From positions 38,867,115 to 38,927,114 of the forward strand of contig NC_045138.2 of the NCBI RefSeq assembly GCF_008831285.2: a stretch of DNA of 60,000 nucleotides, written 5' to 3'. Below are positions 49,456 to 60,000 of this stretch, piece after piece. The notes below the pieces were generated by a model that was given only the letters and a program-made list of their open reading frames with translations, searched no databases and had not been told where the DNA came from. Every line of letters starts with the position of its first letter. Position 1 is the stretch's first letter. Origin of the DNA: Nymphaea colorata (lineage: Eukaryota > Streptophyta > Magnoliopsida > Nymphaeales > Nymphaeaceae). A program made the position numbers and the translations under genes.

Positions 49456-51747
49456 AAGAAGTGAAAAGTGAGGACGGAGTGGGTGGAGGAATCTAAATTT
49501 GAGAAAACAGCAGAAAATCAAACATTTTGCAAAAAACCACTTATTTTTTTAAGTTCCAAGTTTTGACTTGTCTACCACCTTAAATTATTTATGACCTTCT
49601 TCCTGTGAGGTCCAAATTAATTAGCGACTGTTTCTTCAGTCAATCCTGTTCTGCTTTGACTCGCCTTTGGACGGACCGATGGAGTCTAAAATTAGTATCA
49701 ACCTTTTCTATTGACAAGTACCGAAAACGACACACCAATCCACTACACAAGACATGAAAGTTGAAATTAATTAAAAAAAAAATTAGTACAATGGAGAACA
49801 TGTATATTGTGTTAGCATAATTGCATCCTGAGTCGAAACCCTTGTTCATTCCCCTTATTCTCTAAGTATTAGATTTGCTTTTGGTATGTTCCGAATACAT
49901 TCATTATGGTTCAATTTGTATATCAGTGCTCTTTTTTTACAATGTAATAAATTGATATTATTAAAATAGTGTAATAAATTGATACTATCAAAATTTGAAA
50001 CGAAAACTAACCGCATATCATCTTCTGTCTTGTGTATTATACTAACTCCCTGAGACATAATAAAAAAAACATGTATAAACTTACAATGTTCATAACAAAA
50101 AGGAGAAATTATCCTAAAATCAACAAAATTCAGCATAAGGAAAGGAAATAAACCAAACGATCGACGATGAAGGCAATCCAAAAGCCCAATGGAGAATTAA
50201 TGAAGTAGACAAAAGTTGCAGTACACAAGTGTTCTCCACACAACACAACAATTACATATTCTTTAATTTGCCAAATACTTGTCATTGAAATTGAGGGACC
50301 TAATTATTAGGAACAGAAATTGGAGAAAGATAAAAACCAGGTCACCACCTAGTTCACCTTTTATGTAGGTTGTCAATAGTAAGCATATGTGAATGTTTAT
50401 GTTAATCACATGATTATTTTGACGACTTAGAACTCCGAAGCTCGTGAATCCTATTTCAAAAAAACAAATGATTGATTGGTTACAAAATCAGAGCAATTTG
50501 AGAAAAATAAAATTTTATTTTATAAAGAGGACACTAAAGATAAAGAAATAATTTAAAGATATTTTAAGGATATCCAAAAAAAAAAAAGATGTCAAAAAAT
50601 AGGCACGTGAGAGGTAAACTTTTTTTGTATGAAAAAGCAACTTGTCATTAATAATATATGCTGTTGTTGATTGTGTTTGATAGTCTTATATCTTAAATTT
50701 AATATTGCATTAAAAGGTATGTTTTAGGAGGTTCTCAATAAACAACCAGAGAATCTTAATAACATGAAACTTAAGTTCATGCTACATGTTAAAAACCATA
50801 AATTTGATATAATAAGAAAATTAGATTACAGCAAATTTGAAATATACAATCAAACAAACAACCTAAGAGAAGTTTGACAACAGTAAATAATATATGACTG
50901 TTTTATATATTTTCTCTTTTTATTCTACATATCAAATTATGTTATCGAACCATGCACCCAACGAGGGGCCGTCACTGTTTCCGAGGGATGCAAAAATATT
51001 ATGACAATAAAAGAATTACAAGTGCCTGGTAGCCAATTTCGAGTTTTTAAAATGACATGGTCCTAAGAAAGAATATAAACAGATTTTGGTTCTTGTCTAA
51101 CAATTTCTCCAGTTCATTCTTATCTTTGCAGGTTTATCATCTCCACTCAACTCTCATCTTCTCCCTGGATTATTGATTCGTACTCTTGTCAAAGTGTTGT
51201 CGGCCGTCGGGTCCATCCTTTTGGATTTAATCTCCTCTCAGTTAATCAACTAATGTTTTATCTTTCCACCTTGGTGGGTGGGATTTGATTGGTGAGGCGT
51301 AAAAGTAACTTGAAGTTTGATTAAAAATTTTTCTAGTTTAAAATGTTTACCGATATTGCAATATTGATTACTTTTCCTGGAGCACGCTGTGGATGTTGCA
51401 CCCCATCTGGCTGCTGGCCATGGCGGCCAATGCTCGCCCGGATGGCCATGGCTAGTTTCTCTCTGACGGAAAGGCACGAGGGGAGCACGGTGTGGATATA
51501 TGCTGGTCATTTCAGCTGCACCGGCAACATATCTACAGAGGGGTAGAGAAAGTCTGACCGGCCGGCCTTTATATTGGCGATCGACGGCAAGCCTTCAACC
51601 TGTTCCTACCTCTTATCAGCGTCAAAAACTGGATTTAATTTCTATTATTAACTCTTGCTGTTCTAGTTTAAAAAACTTTTGACGGCATCATGAGAAGAAA
51701 AACGCGTGGAAAGTATGATTATCAAAACAAGGAAAGGAAAAACAAAG

Positions 51748-52046
51748 TGTTAGGAACAATTCACAAAACAACACTCTGTCGTACACTCAAGAGAAGGTTA
51801 GAAGCAAAAAGGAAGAAGACAATGATTTACGTGGTTCGGAGCAATGATCTCCTACATTTACGGTCGCACAGATCTCTTGTATTCTCTCTCTGATGAACAC
51901 ACAGACACCCTCACAGAAGCGGCGGCCATCCTCTAAACATAAGGATTAGGGCAAACCCGCATTTGTACAAAATAACATATATGCCCTTACATAAGAAAAA
52001 ATTTTCATATGAGTGTCCAGTATGGATCAAGTTCCATACACCAACA
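51748..52046. mobile_element. Solo LTR of an LTR retrotransposon with 5-bp target duplication
   Basis: The 299-bp unit begins TGTTAGGAAC and ends ACACCAACA, the TG...CA termini of an LTR. It is flanked on both sides by CAAAG (51743-51747 and 52047-52051), a perfect 5-bp target duplication. Inside is ATTTACGTGGTTCGG with a downstream CTCCTACATTTACGG, a block I associate with LTRs of plant retrotransposons. No internal region, primer-binding site or second LTR adjoins it. I infer LTR-LTR recombination of a full element. Confidence 0.8.
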
Positions 52047-52974
52047 CAAAGACACCAAAAGTGAAAGTAGAGACTCAAATTTTTAGAAAAGTATGATAGC
52101 GATATGGTTGATGTAACTCGAGCAAGTTGGCGTACTACTAGAAAGCAAGTGGAAATGGGAAGAAGCCAAGTTTTTTGGAAAAGTCCACTTACTTTTTAGA
52201 TGCCAACTTGCTTATTAAACTTAAACATGGGCAGAGCTAATTGGGGATGGGAAAACCAAACTTACCACTTATAATAATTTTGAAAGCAAAACTTTTTTTT
52301 CCCAGTAAAACCTTTGGAATTACTATTTTGATGGAACAGCTTAATCAATTGTCTCCTTAAGTTACACGACCTACTTTTGGTGCCTTTAACTTTAGAGAGA
52401 GATCAATCAGACTTTTGATCTTGTAGTTTTCCATGTTTAATATAAGTTTTAAGATTCTTAGGTTTTGAAATCCATGGATTTCAAGACTAAACCTTCTTAA
52501 TTTTTTATACTAAGCTTTCCCTAATTGTGAACGGTTTTTAGAGAATCTTTAATTTCAAATTTCTAACTTTTTCTCTAAAAAAATTCAAGTGGGCCTCTTT
52601 GTCATAATGCAGATTCCTCGTCCTCTTTCTCGGCCTTTAATTTCTCCTCGACATTCTTTTCTTAGACTTATTCTCACAAACAAATTTTGCCGTTTGTCTC
52701 CTATTTCTCATTATGGTAAGGCCAAGCAAGCAAAGCCTCAAAGCTTGTTTGAATATTGGTGAAACAAAACAACCTGTTACATATAAAAACTTGTCTTCAA
52801 CATGCATTTGGGGGCTGGAAAAAAAATCAGAAATAAGATTTTTCCAGTATACCCGCGAATTAAGCTTTCAGGAAAAAAGAAAAAGTTGTTTTTTCTCATC
52901 AATATTTTGAAATTGCAATAAAGAAATGAGATGAAATGAAAGTCCGGACCAGACGCGAGAGAGAGGGAGCTGAA

Positions 52975-53260
52975 ACCAAATTCAATTAAATGAAATGCAT
53001 TCAATTCCGATTTAAGTAACGATATCCAATCGAATTTAGATTTGGACATACATAAATCTCCAGTCAGATTTGAAGTCATATAGGATTTAATTTTAAACAA
53101 ATATCTTGCATCTAACGCCCATATATTCTGAAAATCAGCCAGATTCGATTCAAAATTTGGTTTCGGATTCAAATGTAAATGTCAGATTCTAGATTTGGAT
53201 TCAGATATGACATTTATTTGAGTCTGAACATATGAATATCCGAAAAAGCAAATATTACTT
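52975..53260. repeat. Dispersed GATTTGGATT-rich repeat, copy 2
   Basis: Collinear in its core with 35925-36240, including TTTAATTTTAAACAAAT, CTAACGCCCATATATTCTG and GGATTTGGATTC-type words. The boundaries are approximate. Confidence 0.5.
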
Positions 53261-53612
53261 AGAAATATATTTGATTAGAATTTGTGGACGCCCCTAGAGA
53301 AAGAGAGATATTAGATTGGGCAAGGTGATTGACATAGAAATTCGGCAATCTGGCCCCAAAACTAATGAAATTATGTAAGTTGATGGTTGAAGTGATCATT
53401 GATCTCAACTGGAATGGGCAAATCTCCCCATGGCCCATGTTTTTCAATGTAAATGAAAATATTCCTCAAAGTGGTAGCAAGTTTTGCCCTCTGTGGCTCT
53501 TGACAGGTAGTGTTATTCCACTGTACATGAAAAATGCAAGGAATGAAGCATATCACTTTGCATCAAACCAGAACAAAATTATTTTCTCCTTAATGGAGAT
53601 TCATGTAACCTG

Positions 53613-53976
53613 TAGCTTGTAAACCAATCCAAAACATCCTTCTCCCATTTTATTGGTGTCATCGAAGTTGCCTGTGGCAACTCTAATTTGGCAGGTGAGG
53701 AGCTTACGCTGACAGCAACACAGAATTTGATACTGCAAGTTGGAGATCAGTGAAAGAAGGCTACCGGCATCAACAGAAATGGGCCAAATCCTCGATCTGG
53801 AATCGGAAGTTGACGACTTTACATTCAAGTTTAACCATTACAGATGATGTTAAACAGAACTGGCAAGAAGTTCCATAATTGAATAGATCAAGGGCAGCCT
53901 CACAATTACTTCCAATTGGTCAGATCTCCAATGTGGTGGAATTTCTACAGAAAACTGGTTTTTGTTCATGTGATCT
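53613..53976 (-). pseudogene. Remnant of an LRR-malectin receptor kinase gene
   Basis: Three exon remnants lie in the transcript order of genes A-C. An LRR exon at about 53976-53902 matches the exon encoding [14 protein letters not shown] but no longer translates. The end of the second malectin exon at about 53784-53761 reads PISVDAG. The first kinase exon at about 53740-53616 reads ATGNFDDTNKMGEGCFGLVY, with the glycine loop changed from GEGGFG to GEGCFG. The intervening LRR, malectin and membrane-span exons are missing. The DNA beyond the LRR remnant (ACCAGGTCAACTCATG) also resembles the matching intron of genes B and C, so this arose by genomic duplication and deletion, not from a spliced mRNA. 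Confidence 0.8.
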
Positions 53977-54832
53977 ATAATTTTAAATGTAGAAGATACC
54001 AGGTCAACTCATGATATTGCAGAGAAGCTGTTAAGATCTAGAAAAAGCTTCAAACTAATACAAAATTCTTTCGCAGTAGCTGTTCCCATTGGAAAAGTGT
54101 GGTTTGAATCTTCATGATCTACGGCCCAAAAGCTTTGCTGTCATCTTAAGGGATGGCATAATCTACTACACTCCATGAGGCTAGGGACCACTATACCAAA
54201 CCCCACGAGGCTTTGCTTATTTTAAAAGTTAGAATGCCATATAAGTGGAGAAAATTTAGAATGTCATATAATCACATAAAGTCATTTTCTAGTGGCTTGA
54301 TCACTTTCTAGTGGAATATTTGACAAAAAGACAGCTAACTTTATACATAAATAATAAAAAGCATTTTCCAGTTTACAAGTCATGATTTAACTCACCAACC
54401 TCAATCAATATATAATGGAAAAAAAAAAGGTGTGGACAGTAACTGAATTTGGTAATCAACTAATCCTATTATACGTGAAGTTCTTGTTGTGCCAGTTGGA
54501 TTCAGATTTGCCTGCAAGAAATCAGATCCGAGTACTAACGGGATTATGTCGGACTAGAAAAACGGTAGAAATGAATGAGCCAGAGTCGTTTATTCCTCAT
54601 ATTTAACATTTCTTCCTCGTCATTTTCTTCATCTTGAATTGGGGAGTCGGTGAACTTCGTTTTTAAGACCAATCGTGGATTCAACTTTTGGCATAAAGAT
54701 TTTTAACGGGTTGCAGTAATTGCAAATTGAACCACGATTCGAACATAAAACTGCAGAGGGTGGAGTTGATGATCAACGAGGCCACCGTGGCCTGCAGTTG
54801 TTGACATCTCTTCGTCGCTGCTACCAACACCA

Positions 54833-55114
54833 TTGGCGTCGCTTTATCTTCTCCGTCGACTGTCGGTAACTCTTGCGTCGTCACCGGTGCTCTCCTCTTT
54901 GCCCCCTCATTCGCACTCTTCCCCACTCACTCTCTTCCCTGCGCAGATCGCAGCTCGCAGTCACAGGTATGTTCCTCTCTCTCTCTCTCTCTCTCTTTCT
55001 CTAGGAGGGCTGCTTGATTTGCATCGGCCATGGCTAACGTGCAATTTCTTCCTCCCCTTGAGCTCCTCCGCTGCAGATCTCTTCTTGCTCTTACGTACTA
55101 ACAAGAAAGTAAAG
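54833..55114 (+). promoter_or_regulatory. 5' leader of the reductase gene with a probable leader intron and upstream ORF
   Basis: The leader has a likely intron at 54967-55076: CACAG/GTATGT, then a CT-rich run, then CTGCAG/ATCTC. An upstream ATG lies at 54833. Unspliced, its frame stays open into the reductase start at 55115. If the 110-base intron is removed, the frame ends at a TAA in the second leader exon after about 52 codons, making it a separate upstream ORF. The encoded start, [17 protein letters not shown], is rich in Ser, Leu and Arg. Confidence 0.5.
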
Positions 55115-57643
55115 ATGAAGGTGATCGAGAAGATCAGGGAAGCTGCAAAGGAGGACAGAGTAATCTTCTCCTTCGAGTACTTCCCACCCAAAACTGAGGA
55201 TGGTGTGGACAATCTGTTTGAGAGGATGGAGAGGATGGTGGCCCACAATCCGGCCTTCGGAGATATCACCTGGGGAGCTGGCGGATCCACGGCCGACCTG
55301 ACTCTCGACATCTCTAACAGGATGCAAAACATGGTAAGTGTGAAGAAAAGAGAGGAAAACAAAAAAAAGAAGTCATCAACCTCGATTCTTGTTCGTTCTT
55401 CTGTTTCCTCTTCTTTCGGCCCTCCAGATCTGGAAGGAGCACATGCTTCGAAAGAGAGACATGTGAACTCCGGCGAAACTGGTCCAGCATTGCTGGAGTG
55501 TCTTCTGCATTCTTTAGTTTCTGATCCATTGTATATCTGCCTACCGTCCTTAAATTTCTTTTTACTATGTTTTCATAATTCGAACTTTCTTGGTTCGCTA
55601 TGCGATACCATTAACAAAAATTCAAGCGGATCTTTTCTTCTTCTTCTTTAACATAAGATCTTGCCGGCAGGATCCAACCATGACTTTTCTGTCTTCGTGA
55701 TTGCAGATCTGCGTGGAGACCATGATGCATTTGACTTGCACGAATATGCCGGTTGATAAGATCGATCATGCCCTTGACACTATCAAATCTAACGGCATCC
55801 AGAATGTGTTGGCCCTCCGTGGTGATCCTCCTCATGGACAGGATAAGTTTGTGCAAGTAGAAGGTGGCTTTGCTTGCGCACTCGATCTGGTACTCAACGT
55901 TTCTTTCTTTATCTACTGCACTTGATTTCTGAATTGCCTATTATGCAACACAGCTCCGTTTCATATATTATTTCAACAGTAGTAGAGGTACATCTACTTT
56001 CTGCTTTCACTGTGAATAAACATGAAGCACGTTTCTGCTTCGAAAAGCCACATTAACTGCTCAGATCAAGACTGTTTCTATTATATCGTACTTGCATGGC
56101 CATCGGAATGCTCGCTGCAGTATGCTATAAATTATGCGTTTAAATGAACTCATGTACTACATGCACAAACTTTGACATTATATTGCCTGAGGAGTTGTGG
56201 TTGGGCTGCACTTCACATGTTATTTTGTATGGGCAAAGTCCCCTTTTGTGGGATAAAGTTATTGCTGCGGGAGATCCTGAAATGAGCACAAAGTTTCAAT
56301 GACTGAAGCTAGTTATAATGTGTTCCTGGTCCTTTTTCTTTCCTTCAAAGTACATCCAAATGCATTTTTATCTATTCATTTTAGTTGAATGAAATTCTGC
56401 AACATCTGTACAGGTGAGGCATATACGTGCCAAATATGGCGATTACTTTGGCATAACTGTTGCTGGTTACCCAGGTCAGTGTTTTTGTTTCTCTCTTATG
56501 GATCCATCATTGTTCCATTTCTTTTGCCTCTTTTGACTTTTCTGTTTACCTGATCAAGTACTTCATTCATTTCAGAGGCTCATCCTGACATGATAACGGG
56601 TGATGGCGGAGTTTCCGAAGAAGGCTATCAAAGTGATCTTGCCTATTTAAAGAGGAAGGTGATTGTTTTCTGTTCTTTATAGAAGCATGCCTCCTTCAGG
56701 AGATAGTGAAATGCTAATGATCTTTTGGTACATTAAGGGACAAATATGTATATATTTTTTCCTGAAAAATAGAGAAGCCATTCTTGCCTTCTTGGGATAT
56801 GAGATCTGGCTGTACTAGTCTGACTTGTACCTACAGTTGCCTCTGTGAATGTCTAGAACCTTTATGTGAAACTCCCGATGAGCCTCTGGGACCTTCATCT
56901 GGCCATGCATGGTAGGACTTAATTTTGCAAGGTTGTGCAGTGAGGTTGGCCAGATGTCAGGGGTGAAGGCTTCTTCACAGTTGCTCTACCCACTTGGTTC
57001 AGAATATGCGTGGAATATCTTTCATTTTTGTATTATCATTTTCTATTTTTAAAACATTATATGAACTAAGCTCTGTTGCTCACATTCTCTCTATGCCTTC
57101 TTGCAATTAGAAAAAAAAAAATGAATTCGAGTTTTAAGCATGAGGAGCCTTCTTATGATTGTTTTGAATAAACTTTTGCTCCTTCCAAAAATGTCAAGGG
57201 ATGTGTGGTGGATATTCTGGAAATAGTTTCTTGAGACATCTAGTCATTTTGGTTTTAAAATTTCTTATGAACATAATGTACTTGCAGAAATTTGTTTAGG
57301 AAGCCCCACTTATGTTCTAGTTCCATTGAGAAAAAGCATTGAGAACATCTTGCCAAGACCTATAATTCAGTAAACATGTGCTTTTATTACTTTTAAATGT
57401 ACCCACAAATTTATGAGTTTATTATCTCTGAGCCTATTCTAACAACAAAGCAGAAGGATCCAGCTTAGGGGCAATTTAGATACACTAGGGCATATTTGTA
57501 TTACTTACTAGAATCCAAGCAACAGATGCAAATCCCTCTGAAAATGAAATGGGCTGCAATTTCATGAATATGAATTTATTAATCTCCCAGTATGCGTTTG
57601 CATGAGTACATTATTAGAATAGTGGGGTTTCCTTTTATGGTTC

Positions 57644-57694
<51 letters not shown>

Positions 57695-58641
57695 TCATCA
57701 AACTCTTTCATCCATTTATTGTGCAAAGACAAGAATAAATCAATACAAAGAAAGCCCCTTTGACTCTTATTTTCTCTTATCCTTGTTTGTTGATGTTTTA
57801 TTTCAGGTTTGCATCTCAATTGTGTGTTTGTTGATTATGTGCTTATCTGGGGAATAGTGACATACGTGTATTTCTTATCCAGATCTCTTTTCATTTATAT
57901 ATTTATCAATGAACACACTTTGTGTTATTTTCTGCAAAAAATAATCATGAACATGTTCAAAGCATGTGTTGATGCATCTCGCTTCTCTTTTGATGGTTGT
58001 TTTTTGTTTCCATCTTGAGCAGCACACTATGATAAAAATATTTCCTGAACCCTGTGCAAGTCAGAGAGATCTAGGATTCTAGGGTGCAAAACCAAATAGT
58101 AAATGAACATTCATCAGGTTTGACTTTGATTTAGCCTGAGATAATAGTTTTATCCATGGAGTCCAAATGAAAGTTGAGTCTTTGTTCATATCTATCTCTG
58201 GCATATGACTTGACCCTTGAAACTCAAACTTATTATTCTATTTATATTAACACTGGGAATATAAAGATGTATTTGAGGTATTCACAATGTTTGTAAAGGT
58301 TTCTGTTTTCGATAGGCTACTAAATCTAGCTAGAAAAGCAGCATTGTTCTTTTATCTGAACATCCTTTCATGATGTTTAACTTTTGCACTTTTATGAGTT
58401 TAATTTATATGGTGCTGATACCTTTTTTCTTGTCCGGTGAGGTATCTGATAAAATGTCTTTATATAGGTTGATGCAGGCAGTGATCTAATTATTACCCAG
58501 CTATTTTATGACACAGACATTTTCCTGAAGTTTGTGAATGACTGTCGGGAAATTGGGATAACTTGTCCAATCGTACCGGGTATAATGCCTATAAATAATT
58601 ACAAGGGTTTTTTGCGCATGACTGGGTTTTGCAAAACTAAG
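55115..58641 (+). CDS. MTHFR: Methylenetetrahydrofolate reductase, 5' part
   Basis: The enzyme reduces 5,10-methylenetetrahydrofolate to 5-methyltetrahydrofolate, the methyl donor for methionine synthesis; the plant enzyme is cytosolic and FAD-dependent. Five coding exons are visible: 55115-55333, 55707-55889, 56414-56474, 56576-56658 and 58468-58641. They total 720 nt or 240 codons and join in frame at GT-AG borders. The translation starts [10 protein letters not shown] and carries the family landmarks [98 protein letters not shown] and [13 protein letters not shown]. This is most of the N-terminal catalytic barrel. The plant protein is usually near 600 residues, so the rest of the barrel and the C-terminal domain must lie beyond position 60000. 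The start at 55115 matches the usual plant N terminus. Intron 4 (1.8 kb) carries a long (AT)n tract, and intron 5 carries a small transposon. Confidence 0.95.
57648..57693. repeat. (AT)n microsatellite in reductase intron 4
   Basis: About 23 uninterrupted AT units between exons 4 and 5 of the reductase gene. Confidence 0.95.
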
Positions 58642-60000
58642 GTATGCTCAATTAATCAAGTTTTATTGTAAGAATGCAATTTTTTATGGCTAACAGATTT
58701 AACTTTACTATGTTAAGTTCTTTGATATTCATGCAGCATGTCAGTTAGGTGTTAAGTAAGCTTTTGTCCTCTTTTCATCAACATACTGCAAATTGGGCAT
58801 GCTGAAATTCATGCGGACTTCCTTTGTTAAGAACAATGAGTATGTTGGTTTAATCACATTTGTGTTTTGTTTTTATCATGTGTTTCTTTCTAGATTGTCA
58901 TCTTCATTTTTACTGGCTAAAAGACGTGGTTGGAAACTTTCTCAATCTAATGGATTCTAAATATGGGAATGAGCAGCTGGTACCATTTATACTGCTCAAT
59001 GTCACCAATAGTGAAAGCTTCCAAGCACCACATCAAATATCTTTTCATTTTCTTGACCAAAACGAAGTAACCAAATTCAAATCCATACAATGCATTAGTT
59101 CAGACAAAACACTGCAGTTTATTCCCTTGGTACAGGTCCATTAACTTCTTAATGTTGGAGTTATGTCACCTGAGTGCGGGGTGCGGGTGTGGATGCAGCA
59201 ATTTTTCAAAAAAAAATTAGGTACGGGTGCTGCGAGGGTGTATATATATGTGTGTGTATGTATATAAATCATTTGTGACAGTTATTTAACTGTTTAGTAG
59301 TCTTATATTTATATTTGTCTATAAAATTTTGTATTAAAGATAATTTAGTTATGTGCACATTTAAAATGGTCGGTTTTGACCTGGTTCGGTTGATCAAACC
59401 GAATGTGCTGTGTCAGAGAAGCACCAGCACCAGTGTTGACACGGTGCGGCAGCCATTTAGAAGCACCCAGGTGACATAGTGTTGGAGCCATGGGAATCAG
59501 AATGAAGATGCTGCCACCAGTATGCAGTTAAGATTTCATGTTACTACATTAAAGAAAGTGATGACCCATTAAATAATTTCAACATGGTACAATATTACTT
59601 GTCTCAAGTTTGATGAGGACAGCACATTTACCAAGAGAGAGATTGGTTCCTCTTAATCAGCCTATGTTTCTGACATGGACTTCATTGCTGAAATAATTTG
59701 TCTTTTTTCAAACTTTAGATCTCTAACTTCTTAGAAGCTAGACATTGAAATCTGATACCATGTCTAATGTCTTACAGCTTGAACTTTTGTTCTTCTGTTG
59801 TTGGATTCTTTTGTTTTGCAGTTGCTAGTTCACTTGAAACATCAAATCATTTTTCCTATCTTAAATTAATAAGTTAGTAAAACTTTGTTGGTTATTAATA
59901 TATTGTTTGTTTTTAATTTTTATATCATATCTGCATCTTTAAACACATAAATATATATATAAAATGTGGAGAATGAATATCTTTTCTGATCATGTTATGG
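58642..60000 (+). other. Start of reductase intron 5
   Basis: No further reductase exon is recognisable to the window end; the next would be expected to begin with the segment following MTGFCKTK. The stretch is AT-rich intronic DNA and contains the 319-bp inverted-repeat element at 59161-59479. Confidence 0.7.
59161..59479 (+). mobile_element. Small non-autonomous inverted-repeat transposon (hAT-like), copy 2
   Basis: A 319-bp element with ends TTATGTCACCTGAGTGC and GCACCCAGGTGACATAG, inverted repeats of 17 bp with two mismatches. It is flanked by perfect 8-bp duplications, TGTTGGAG at 59153-59160 and 59480-59487. Its inside follows copy 39415-39758: a GTGCGGGTGTGGATGC block, a poly(A) run, GGTACGGGTGCTGCGAGGG, an AT-rich centre, then GCACCAGCACCAGTG. 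It has no coding capacity. The intact duplication indicates a more recent insertion than copy 1. Confidence 0.85.

Larger units (their letters stand above)
48786..54832. other. Spacer between gene C and the reductase gene
   Basis: About 48786-49060 is GC-richer and should be the gene C leader and promoter. Then come a possible CACTA-type remnant (about 49171-49455), AT-rich DNA without recognisable genes (49460-51330), a GC-rich stretch of unknown nature at 51370-51600, a solo LTR (51748-52046), a GATTTGGATT-type repeat (about 52975-53260) and a receptor pseudogene (53613-53976). A TATATAAT word at 54410 lies more than 400 bases before the reductase leader and is probably not its core promoter. 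Confidence 0.55.

Noticed and set aside
51343-51682. Overlapping frames on both strands in a GC-rich patch
   Set aside because: Neither strand gives a recognisable protein; the patch probably reflects composition.
54410-54418. TATATAAT as the TATA box of the reductase gene
   Set aside because: It lies over 400 bases before the first leader ATG, too far for the usual spacing, in a generally AT-rich spacer.

Overview
This window is nuclear DNA of a flowering plant. The genes are split by many GT-AG introns, the spacers are AT-rich with long (AT)n, (CT)n and (AAT)n tracts, and the proteins belong to plant families. The species cannot be named from the sequence.

The window is dominated by a head-to-tail tandem array on the minus strand of receptor-like kinases of the LRR-VIII-2 type: signal peptide, leucine-rich repeats, extracellular malectin domain, one membrane span, cytoplasmic Ser/Thr kinase. 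Three members are complete: gene A (3948-15354), gene B (19816-31742) and gene C (37616-48785). I could place 24 exons in each, in the same order and with the same intron phases. Summed coding lengths are 3093, 3150 and 3105 nt, all divisible by three, giving about 1030, 1049 and 1034 residues. Most LRRs are encoded as one 72-nt exon each, bounded by phase-2 introns. A fourth member is represented only by its signal-peptide exon (432-588); its body lies beyond the left edge. A broken fifth copy lies at about 53613-53976, where malectin, kinase and LRR exon remnants sit in the genomic order of the intact genes.

To the right of the array, on the plus strand, is the 5' part of a methylenetetrahydrofolate reductase gene (five coding exons, 55115-58641, 240 codons). 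It belongs to one-carbon metabolism and has no evident functional link to the receptors. Its later exons lie beyond position 60000.

Region by region: 1-1620 is a duplicated copy of gene A's intron 1, exon 1 and upstream region. 1621-3947 is an AT-rich spacer with a GAGCTCGA-type dispersed repeat. 3948-15354 is gene A. 15355-19815 is a spacer. 19816-31742 is gene B. 31743-37615 is a spacer with repeat remnants. 37616-48785 is gene C. 48786-54832 is a spacer with a possible CACTA-type remnant, a 299-bp solo LTR with a perfect 5-bp target duplication, and the receptor pseudogene. 54833-60000 is the reductase gene. A small inverted-repeat transposon family is also present: two copies (39415-39758 in gene C, 59161-59479 in the reductase gene) have matching ends and 8-bp target duplications, and a third is partial (about 41045-41235).

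No rRNA, tRNA or CRISPR was seen. I found no wholly new system. The points of most interest are the perfectly conserved modular exon architecture of the array, the small hAT-like transposon family, CT tracts abutting 5' splice sites, and a few local oddities in the receptor genes.
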